From the NCBI GenBank assembly GCA_037176705.1, contig CM073899.1, forward strand, positions 6,820,001 through 6,884,000: a DNA stretch of 64,000 nt, given 5' to 3'. Source of the DNA: Molossus alvarezi (lineage: Eukaryota; Chordata; Mammalia; Chiroptera; Molossidae). The position numbers and the translations under genes are program-made. Positions 55,690 through 64,000 of this stretch are shown piece by piece. Within the stretch, counting starts at the first letter, position 1; each line of letters starts with the position of its first letter. The notes under the pieces were generated by a model. The model had not been told where the DNA came from, did no database searches, and was given only the letters and a program-made list of their open reading frames with translations.

Positions 55690-56870
55690 GGAAGCTATTA
55701 CCGTGGTCTTATGAAATGACAATTTCTTATCTCTCTACCTCTAACAAGCAATCTAACACCTATCAAAAAGGTAATGTTGATTGTCCATGCCCTTAGCAAT
55801 GCTTTATCCAGTATCCTTAGGTCAAGTCCCCTCTAAAAGTATTGCAGAAGAGCTCTCCATGTGGACATGCTCAGATGCTTTATTGAACTTAATGTCAAAG
55901 TAAGCAAGTGTTTATTTCTGTTGTACTTCCTCCAGCCACTGTTGCATTCTGCTTCTACTGTATTTTCTTCCTTTTAATGTATTATCATAGACTATTCAAT
56001 ATTTATTAACTTCAAAATATACTATATCACTTTACAGTGAAAAAATGCCCCTCAATAATTCTGATTATCTTAAAACATTACATTATCGCACATCTTTAAG
56101 CTTTTAAATTAAGTAATCGTTAACAATTTGTTATATTTCACATATAATTTGATAAATGTACTAAATTTATTGCTTTCCTTAAGGAACAAAATAAGCTATT
56201 GTATAGTGTAAGAAATCCAAGTACATTTTATTTCTTAAAAATTTTAGTTTCAGTCATTGAAATAAGTACACATGAAACATATGCATTGTAATCATTCAGT
56301 TAAATCTGCATGTTGTTCAAACTGTGATTAAAATTTACTCATTCCTCAGTGGGTACGATTATGTAATTAAAATGCAAATTCTGGTATAGGTCATTGCTCA
56401 CTGAGTAGATAGAAATGAGTACAAACACGATGACATGCCACTACATATTAACATACTTTGAAGCATCACAAATTAGATTTCGCACTATATTTCTGATCTC
56501 ATTTTACCGTAATATCAAAATTAGCAAACCCAGAAAGAATCCGTATGTGGTAAACAGAAATGATCTCTTAATTCCTTGCTATTATAAATGGCTTGACTCT
56601 CCTTCTGCTGTGAGTTATAGGTATTCTAATTTAGAAAGAATCTCTTTCAAGTTCAATAATATCTAGTGCTGCTTTTCTGTATTTCAGAGTTGGTATTTTT
56701 TCAAAATATATTTGACTTAAAATTTAGTGGAAACTTTAAGAATTTCTATGTCACAAAAATTATATATATTTCATTCATATTTCCTCATATTTGTGTAGTA
56801 AATTTTATTCAAAATATTATTTTTGTCTTATTTTTCATTGTTTCTTTATTTAATAAATACTATCTATATA
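55690..56870. other. AT-rich unique DNA; no gene recognised
   Basis: No transposon landmark was found. Two open frames of about 80 codons at 56,415-56,914 are AT-driven and unsupported. Confidence 0.45.
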
Positions 56871-56881
56871 AATTTCATCAG

Positions 56882-57120
56882 ACCAGCTGGCATGTGTTGG
56901 TGGTTGAGCATTGATCCATGCACCAAGAGGTCACTGGTTAGATTTTCAGTCAGGGCACATGCCCAGATTATGGGCCAAATCCCCAGTGGGGGGCATGCAG
57001 GAGGCAGCCAATCGATTTTCTCTCTCATTGATGTTTCTATCTCTCTCTCTTCCTTTCTCTCTAAAATCAATGAAGAAAAAAAAATTTAATCAATAAAGAA
57101 AAAAATTTAAAAATAAGTAA
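56882..57120 (+). mobile_element. VES SINE, tail type B
   Basis: Head 'CCAGCTGGCATGTGTTGGTG', then 'GATCCATGCACCAAGAGGTC', body 'CTCTCATTGATGTTTCTATC' and tail 'AAATCAATGAAGAAAA' repeated as 'AATCAATAAAGAAAA'. Target duplication is weak (ATAAATTTCAT at about 56,868 against ATAAATTTTAT at 57,121). Confidence 0.88.
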
Positions 57121-57490
57121 ATAAATTTTATTAAAAAGAAGACAAACATTAAAAATACATAAAATCAAATATGAAAACTATCTTCTCTAGTTCCCATGTC
57201 TTCTCTAGAGATACTGAGTGTTAACGAGTTCCTAGACATCATCTTAAAAAGCCAAAGGCAAAACCTATGCACATAGGCTTAAATAACTACAAATAGACGG
57301 AACCATTGTGTGCAAAATTTTATTTATAAACTTTTATTTCTGCACATATAAACCTTTTTCAATATTTTGTTTCTATAATCCTTGAAATGATTGTAACAAA
57401 TTTATGAAACCACTCTTACATTGGTGGGATCATTGTTTGTCTTAATTTTTCTATTACATGTAACTTTTTTTTCTGTTAATGATAACCTTT
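57121..57490. other. No gene or recognised repeat
   Basis: AT-rich spacer between two type B VES copies. Confidence 0.5.
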
Positions 57491-57505
57491 AAAAAAATTA
57501 TTGAG

Positions 57506-57722
57506 TTCGGCTGCTGTGGCTCAGTAGTTGAGCATCGACCCATGCACCAAGATGTCGCCAGTTCGATTCCTGTCAGGGCACATGCCCAGGTTGTGGGCCT
57601 GATCCCCAGTGTGGGGCATACAGGAGGCGACCAATCTCTTTCATCAATGTTTCTCTCTCCCTCTCACTTCCTCTCTCTAAAAAATCAATAAAGAAAAAAT
57701 AATTAAAAAATAAAAAATATTA
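57506..57722 (+). mobile_element. VES SINE, tail type B
   Basis: Head 'TCGGCTGCTGTGGCTCAGTA', a good B box GTTCGATTCC, body 'CATCAATGTTTCTCTCTCCC' and tail 'AAAAATCAATAAAGAAAAAA'. Target duplication AAAAATTaTTGAG (57,493-57,505) and AAAAATTgTTGAG (57,723-57,735). Confidence 0.93.
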
Positions 57723-57735
57723 AAAAATTGTTGAG

Positions 57736-58144
57736 CCAAACAATATGTAAAATTTAACTTTTAGTGCTTAATACAAAACTATCCTCTGAATTTTTATAAC
57801 AATTCATGTTATAACCAATAGTATATGAGGATGAAGATTTAAATGTATTAGAATAAATCTTTTTATTAACATAAATACATTTAAATCTAATTGATATCTG
57901 TGCTTCACAAAATATCTGTACTGAGCAATTCATTAAGATGTGGGAGAGGAGAGCTAAAATGTATCTTCCTTCTGTTTCATGTTTTCCAACTGACCAAGTG
58001 GAAGCATAAATGATTGAATTCATTCTATTTAACATGGATGTTCAAATAATTGTTACACATTCTTGGTGATAAACACATACATTCAAGGGAGATTTAAAAA
58101 ATATTTTTGCAAAATTCCTTTCATTTGTTTCACATCTCAAAATA
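57736..58144. other. No gene or recognised repeat
   Basis: AT-rich unique-looking DNA. Confidence 0.5.
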
Positions 58145-58161
58145 AAGACATCCTACTTTTG

Positions 58162-58273
58162 TGTGTGTTGTTGTTTTTTGTTTTTTTTTAGTATGTATCC
58201 CTAGTGGGAATTGAACCCAGGGCTCTCCGGTCCGCAGGCCTACCCTCAACCGCTGAGCCAAACTGGCCAGGAC
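58162..58273 (-). mobile_element. Head-only VES SINE (tRNA part plus A-rich tail)
   Basis: On the minus strand this holds only the tRNA-like head: 'GTCCTGGCCAGTTTGGCTCA' with an A-box region TGGCTCAGCGGTTGAG, then 'GGACCGGAGAGCCCTGGGTT', a B box GGTTCAATTCC, 'CCACTAGGGATACATAC' and directly an A-rich tail of about 30 nt. The CT-rich body and normal tail are absent. A 17-bp target duplication, AAGACaTCCTACTTTTG (58,145-58,161) and AAGACcTCCTACTTTTG (58,274-58,290), shows that this 112-bp form was inserted as such. Confidence 0.9.
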
Positions 58274-58290
58274 AAGACCTCCTACTTTTG

Positions 58291-59745
58291 AGCCATTGAT
58301 ACACTCTACATTTCTTTTTCACACAGCAGGCTTACTTCGCTTCACCCTTCTTTCATACCCGCTCTGTCTACAGAAAGCATGGATATGAATTGCACTAGAC
58401 TAACACTTTCAGACTCACCTGAAACTTTACAATTTTTGTATCATTACCGTTAGACACCTACTTTAAGACTACCTTGTACTTGGATTTTGACAAAGGCATT
58501 CCTCCCATTTCCTCTTTCTTGCTTTGCATACCTGAGAAGCAGCCTCAGTAACCTTAGCAATCTTGCCTAATGTGCTTCTTCTTCGCACTAGGTTTTCTGA
58601 CATCAAAATGGCTGTTGTTTTAGCCTCCCTGGGAATTGAATTTGCTTAAGTTACTGCTTCTATTTATGATCCAAGTTATCTGCATCTCTGTGTGCAGTCG
58701 CTAATCAGATAAAGGCTAAAGCTGTATATTAGACTCTAAGCATTAAATTGATGCCTGAAATCGCTGTCCATGACTATACAGCTCTGATGCCCTAGAAGAT
58801 TCACCTCCTTGGGTTTCCTCCTGAAGATTGATTTAAAGTGTTGGCTTTCTAGTCAGTTATGTAGAGGATATACTTCATGAACCAAGTGTCTTAGCCAATT
58901 GCTTTCTGTGGAGTTATTCTATGAGAGAAACTAGCGGGAGAAAAGAAGGTAGGAAGAGAGTGAGGTGACTATATATTTTCCAACTGTGTTTCTGCAGAGG
59001 CTGCTAAGGGTTCACTGGAACCGTTTCTTAAAGGATACATGTTTTCATCCATCCTTATCCATGTAAATACACCTTACTGGTTCTTGTAATGACACCTTTC
59101 CTTTGCCTCTTCAAGCTGAGGTACTACCCCTCCAAAGATTTAATATAATATATGAAAAAGAATAGATATATATCCCTTCAGTTTCACAAAAATAAACTCA
59201 CACTTTGTAAATAGTTTTTTAACTTCAACAGATTCAAATTTCCAGTTTAAATTTTTGCTACCTCTTAGTTACCAAAATCCTGAATAATAAAAAAGGCATT
59301 AGGTACTATTGACATATGAAGAGGTTAACAAATCTTGTTGACAGCAACTAAGTCTAAAACTGAAAAAGATTGTCCAAAGCAACCAATTCAAGGCTCTGAA
59401 GATTGACTCAAGACAGACAACAAATTAACATGTGTTATCCTTGAAATATGCTAGAAAGTTGCATGCGAACGGGGGAGTCTGTGGTCTTCATTCCTCAGTG
59501 TGCTCCTCCACCCAATCCCACCCCAGGTAGTCATTAAAAATCATGATTTTACCCATGTAGGCCTGGACATAAAATTCAACACCTTTGCTACCAGAAGGGC
59601 TGGAATCAACAGGGGTTGAGCAGCATAAACTTGTAGAATCGACAGAAAAAATGGAAAACTTGATAGGATACAAAGGAGGCAAATGTCATAGATTGTCAGA
59701 GAGAGGTTGTGATTCCTCCTGGGGACAGATTTAACAGACTGACTC
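58291..59745. other. Unique-looking DNA; no gene recognised
   Basis: No transposon landmark was found in this 1.45-kb stretch. A 64-codon minus frame at 59,488-59,682 is unsupported. Confidence 0.45.
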
Positions 59746-59764
59746 TAGGAACCCAATATATAAT

Positions 59765-59872
59765 GAAGCAATATGACAGAGGAGGGAGCCAAAAGGTGGG
59801 GAAATGGGGACATCTGTAATACTGCCAACAATAAACAAGATGTATGTAATTAAAATAATAATAATAATAATG
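59765..59872 (+). mobile_element. LINE-1 3'-terminal fragment
   Basis: 'GGGGAAATGGGGACATCTGT' and 'AATACTGCCAACAATAAACA' match the 3' end of the older L1 at about 54,865-54,910. It ends in an (AAT)n tail. Only about 100 bp is recognisable. Confidence 0.6.
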
Positions 59873-59874
59873 AT

Positions 59875-62365
59875 AGTTGGATATTTAGATACTACTATCA
59901 CAATAATTGCTATAACAACTAATTAAAAATTCAGTAGAAATATAAAAGACCTGAACAGCACTATCAACCAGTTTGACAATATAACATTTAAAAAATATTT
60001 TCCACCCAAAACAACAGAGTACATATATATTCTTTATCAATATACATGCAATATGTCTCAGGATAAATTATAACATAAACCAATATGAAATTTAAATATT
60101 TGGGATCTCATGAAATATGCTTTCCAATTAAAACAGAATTATATTAGAAATTAAAGACAGAAAAAAAAATAAGGAATTTCCAGAAACATTCAGAAACGAA
60201 ATAACACTTTTCTCAATAGCAATGGATAAAATAAAATGAAATTGGAGAATACTGTGAAAGGGTGGCAAAGAAAAACATAACATGACAAGTTTGAGGGCAT
60301 ATAGTTAAGCAATGTTTGAGAAAAATTTATAACTTTTAAAATATGTATTAGAAAGGCAGGAACAGGCAAGCAAGAGGGGACAGGAAAGGGATATAAGATA
60401 ATATTGTTAATAAATTTATGCCAACCCCTAGATCAGTAAAATGTAACATATGAATTTCTAGAAAGACACAAACTACACAATCTTGCTTTTAAAAAAAATA
60501 ACCTGAAGAGCCCTATACTTTCAAAAGAATATAAATTTTAGTTGGAAACCTACACATCAATAAAACTTTATGTCTTCATAGCTTTACTGGGAGAATTTTG
60601 CCAAATATTTAAAGAATAAGTAATAACAAGGCAATAATAACCTTCTCCAAAACATTTAAGAAATGTGAATATTTTCCAGCTCAAACTATAAAGTTACCAT
60701 TACTGTGATATTAGGTCTTATAAATTCTTTTTTTTTTTTTTTTTTTTTATCCTCACCTGAGGACATTTTTCGATATTTTGCTCAGATAGAGTGAGGGGGA
60801 GAGAGAGAGAAAGAAACATCGACGTGAAAGCTACACATCGAGTGGCTGCCACCCACATGACCCAACCAGGGCTGGGGACAAACTGCAACCAAGGTACATG
60901 CCCTTAGCGGGAACCGAACCCGGGTCTCTCCGGACCACAGGCCGACGCTCTAACCGCTGAGCCAAACCGGCCAGGGCAGGTCTTATAAATTCTTAAATAA
61001 ATTAAGTAACACTCTTCCAAATACCTATTGGTTAAAAAGAAAAAAAAGCAAGTAATTAAAAAATATCTCGAATAAAATATAGCATATAAAATTTGGCTTC
61101 ATATAAAGACAAAAGAAGGAGATGAAAAATTAAGACATTACAAGAAAACTATAAATAAACATGTCTCAGAAACACAGATGCAAAATTTTTAACAATGTTT
61201 TCGAAATTTGAATCTAATTATACCTAAAAGTTTAAGCCATTTTGAACAAGTGGGATATAGCCCCAAAATGCAATGATTGGCCTAGCTTTTGAAAATAGAT
61301 TAAGTATAATAAACTATATTAATATAATAAAAGGCATAAAGCACAGTGTTGTATCAGTTGTCACAGAAAAGGCATTTAAAAAATTCCAACATTAACGCCG
61401 GATTTAAAAAAACAAAAACGCAAAAACCTGTCAACAACTAGTAATAGGGATTTCTCACATGATAAATAGAGTCAATGGAAAACATCCAACTAATAACATA
61501 CTTAATATTGAAATATTAAATGCTTTCTCCCTAAGGTCAGAAACAAGGTATGAATGTCCATTCTTACTAATTATATTCTGCATTGGCTATTGTACTACAG
61601 ATTCATAGCCAATAAAAAAAGAAATAAAGTGTACCTATATTGAAAAGAAATCATTAAAAATCTATTTTCCACAGACAATATGATCATCTAAGTTTCTAAA
61701 AATTAGAAGTGATTTTGCAAGGTTACAGAACACCAATAAATAATGTATATCATTTGTATCACTTTGTACCAGCAAAGAAAAATGCAAGATTGGACCTAAG
61801 AAATAATACAGTTTTTATAGTATAAATTTGATAAAATATACACAACTTCTATCTATACACTAAAAACTAAATACTATTTCTGGAAGAAATTAAAGACCTA
61901 AAGACATAGAGAGATATGCCATATATATAAATCTTAAGACTAGATCATTGTAATATATCAACTTTCCCCAAATGTAGCTAAAGATTCAAAAAATAACAAT
62001 ACAAATTCAAATATTCTTTTAAATATACATACATTGGCAATTTGATTTTATTTTTAAGTAGAATGATCAAGAACCTAGCGAAGACAAAATAATTCTGGTT
62101 AAGAATTTCACAACCAGAGACTAACACTACCAAGACATTATAAAGCTACAGTGATCCAGCTAGTGTGATCTCAGTGTCAAAATATATGCGTTGGACCAAT
62201 TCAACAGAACTATATGTCTGAAATCAATCCACACAAACATGGTCAAAGTTATTTTTTGATAAAGCCTTGAAAAAATTCAGTTTAGAATAGCATTTTCAAA
62301 AAATAGTACTAGAACAATTGGATAGTTATTTTAAAATAACTTGAAGCAATATATCACTCTTAATA
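59875..62365 (+). mobile_element. Old LINE-1 ORF2 relic
   Basis: Diverged plus-strand ORF2: 'AAAAGACCTGAACAGCACTA' and 'CCACCCAAAACAACAGAGTA' (endonuclease end), 'ATTTCTAGAAAGACACAAAC' (linker), 'GGGAGAATTTTGCCAAATAT' (FTAEFYQ region), 'AAGGTCAGAAACAAGGTATG' (RQGCPLS region) and 'CAATTGGATAGTTATTTTAA' (WCWENW region). No frame survives. A VES (60,730-60,977) is inserted. It ends where the next L1 5' UTR begins. Confidence 0.75.
60730..60977 (-). mobile_element. VES SINE, tail type A, youngest-looking copy
   Basis: The minus-strand head 'GCCCTGGCCGGTTTGGCTCA', A-box region TGGCTCAGCGGTTAGAGCG and B box GGTTCGGTTCC are all near-consensus. The body is complete, and the tail 'CCTCAGGTGAGGAT' is followed by an A run of about 20. 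A perfect 17-bp target duplication, AGGTCTTATAAATTCTT (60,713-60,729 and 60,978-60,994), marks a recent insertion in the old L1. Confidence 0.97.
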
Positions 62366-62366
62366 G

Positions 62367-64000
62367 TCCAGATTTCTGGTTAGGATGGCAGTGTGGTAAC
62401 TGCAGTCCTCAATTCTTCCACAGCCACATCAAAATCACAATTAAATTAAAGAATAACCATTATTCAAAATCACCTGAAGTCTATCTGGACAGAGCCCTGA
62501 AACTAAGGATATAAAGAAGCAGCCACATCAAGATTGGAGAAGAAGAGACAGAGAAGCAGACAGACTGGTCCAACACCCATGTGTTGGGGATAAAAATTGG
62601 GAGGGATATCTTTGCACCAGAGGTCCCCCCAAGGGAGTGAGAGGTCCCAGCCCTGTATCAGAACCCCCAGCTCAGGTCACCATAACCACTGAGTGTGAAA
62701 ACCAGCTAGGAGTGTGGCTGAGCGAAGCAGAGGGATGCTGGAGTCCCAGGCATTCCTCTTAACGGCCCCCACAAAAAGTTGAATTCACTTGCTCTGAGCT
62801 CCAGGGCTGGGGCAGCAGCACAAAAGACACCAGGGACATATGGGGAGTAACTGAATTGCCTGTCCTCAGGGCGATAACTGGAATGTCAGCTTTATCCCAG
62901 ACAGAAGTGCCAGCAGAGGCCTTGTTCCTTTTCTGAGCCCTCCTGCCACAGGGCCTGTAAGTGGGTGCCAAATTTGAATCTCCATCAACCTGGCTAATAC
63001 CCTTTGCCCCATCCAAGCAATTCTCTGAGACCCCCACCCCACCCAATTTTCAGGACCATTCAAGCTGGACTGTCTTTACTTATGTATCAGAATTTCCAAA
63101 AATCTCTCAGACAAGCAGCATCTGGACTTGGCATGCCCCATACCTGTTGCTAAGAGACCCCAGGCCCAGCAGCTAGGCTTGGTTCACAGCTTGGCCTCTC
63201 CTTGGCATCTCCAAACCACGCAGAAGTAGCAGCCATATGCAGATCCCTCTGTACCTGGAGCTGGGTGGCCCTAGGCAGGGCACAGGAGGTAGCTGACCTC
63301 GGTCTACACCTCCCAGGAGGCCCCAAAGCCTGCACATCTGGTGGACAGCTTTAGGCCACCTTGAAGCACCAGCCTGTCCTTGAAGCCAATCTGCCTGGGA
63401 TTAACTCTCTCCCATTTAGGTGTCAACAGCAATCAAGGTTCAACTACAACTGGCAGGTGTACACAACCCACAGGAGGGATGCATTTGGAGGGCACAGCTT
63501 TGGTGCTTGAGAAGGCTTTGCTACTGGACTCTACAGGACACCTACTACATAAGGCCACCTTACCAAGCCCGGGAGACAGCAGCTCTACCTAATACATGGA
63601 AACAAACACAGGGAGGCAGCCAAAATGAGGAGACAAAGAAACATGCTCCAAAGGAAAGAACAGAACAAAACTCCAGAAAAATAAGTAAACAAAATGGAGT
63701 AAATCAGAAAACAAAGACTATATTAACTGAAATAAAGAATACATTGCAGGAAATCAATAGTAGAATAGATGAAACAAATGATCAGATCAGAGATTTAGAA
63801 TATAAGGAAGCAAAAAACAGAACTACAAAAAGAAAAAATTCCCCCCAGAATGAAGATTGTACAGGGAGTCTCTGGGACAACATCAAGCATCCTGACATTT
63901 GCATCATGGGGGTCTGGAGAGAGAGAAGAGCAAGGACTGGAAACCTATGTAAAAAAAAAAGAAAATGACAGAAAACTTCCCCAATATAGTAATGGAAATA
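62367..64000 (+). mobile_element. LINE-1 5' UTR and broken ORF1; runs off right edge
   Basis: It starts 'AGTCCAGATTTCTGGTTAGG' with a degenerate YY1-like GGATGGCAG, directly after an old L1 ORF2 relic. The 5' UTR (to about 63,624) matches 54,958-55,680 in its first 700 bp and the 49.6-kb L1 UTR after that ('CAGGACACCTACTACATAAG' is shared exactly). ORF1 opens at 63,625. The element's ORF2 would lie beyond the window. Confidence 0.85.
63625..64000 (+). pseudogene. L1 ORF1, broken, partial at window edge
   Basis: The start ATG AGG AGA CAA AGA AAC resembles the ORF1 start at 50,911. The frame meets TAA after 19 codons (63,682). A neighbouring frame continues with a coiled-coil-like stretch, 'EIKNTLQEINSRIDETNDQI' (about 63,732-63,790), then 'GSLWDNIKHPDICIMGVWRE' (the RRM start). 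A frameshift is thus needed to link start and body. Not functional. Confidence 0.75.

Noticed and set aside
60900..60977. tRNA-like A and B boxes suggesting a tRNA gene
   Set aside because: These are VES SINE heads. They keep promoter boxes but lack a proper acceptor stem and 3' end. The same holds for the other 17 VES copies.
1..64000. Bat Helitron (HeliBat) or piggyBac-type elements
   Set aside because: I looked for HeliBat-like ends and TTAA-flanked inverted repeats and saw none. This may weakly argue against a vespertilionid, but a by-eye search of 64 kb is not decisive.
1..64000. Endogenous viral genes (gag, pol, env or non-retroviral)
   Set aside because: Every reverse-transcriptase signature found is LINE-1 type (FADD motif, AP endonuclease, no protease or envelope). 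Only old LTR-like relics without internal regions are present.

Overview
This window is non-coding, repeat-rich mammalian DNA. It is almost certainly from a bat of the microbat (Yangochiroptera) lineage. The host call rests on 18 copies of a tRNA-derived SINE with a 'CCTGGCCGGTTTGGCTCAG' head, a B box near GGTTCGATTCC, a CT-rich body and either a 'CCTCAGGTGAGGATTA' or an 'AAAATCAATAAA' tail. That is the VES family, known from bats. I find no host protein-coding exon, rRNA gene, functional tRNA gene or CRISPR array. Every long open frame I could interpret lies inside a transposon, a minisatellite or low-complexity DNA.

Layout. 1-2.25 kb is the 5' UTR of an old minus-strand LINE-1 that runs off the left edge, broken by a hAT-type MITE and a VES copy. 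2.25-11.6 kb is mostly unique DNA with VES, MIR and L2 relics and a small 5'-inverted L1. 11.6-14.1 kb is an old plus-strand L1 ORF2 relic with two VES insertions; one VES has grown into a ten-copy 38-bp minisatellite. 15.75-17.3 kb is an unusually GC-rich unique stretch. 17.9-21.6 kb is a long ancient mammalian repeat split by a 5'-inverted L1 and a VES. 23.6-28.6 kb holds MaLR-like LTRs, two more 5'-inverted L1s and two VES copies. 28.6-35.3 kb is mainly unique DNA with two VES copies, followed by a fifth 5'-inverted L1 at 35.3-36.6 kb and a truncated L1 at 38.3-39.6 kb.

The centrepiece is at 41.2-49.6 kb. A Tigger1-type DNA transposon is split by a full-length young L1 (42,523-48,358, 15-bp target duplication), and its right half also carries a VES. 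The L1 still has 5' UTR, ORF1, ORF2, 3' UTR and A-rich tail. It is dead: one stop in ORF1, several stops and frameshifts in ORF2, and a lysine where the endonuclease catalytic glutamate belongs. A second, older L1 (about 49.57-54.93 kb) follows directly, then an orphan L1 5' UTR (54.96-55.68 kb). Unique DNA with three VES copies follows, then an old L1 relic (59.9-62.4 kb), and a further L1 (5' UTR plus broken ORF1) that leaves the right edge.

Working relationships. L1 supplies endonuclease and reverse transcriptase in trans, and VES, which has none, uses them; the 10-17 bp target duplications and A-rich tails of both element types fit this. I see no new multi-gene system. The most notable points are the cluster of twin-priming L1 inversions, the retrotransposed head-only VES, the minisatellite born inside a VES, and the ordered nesting that dates the elements relative to each other.
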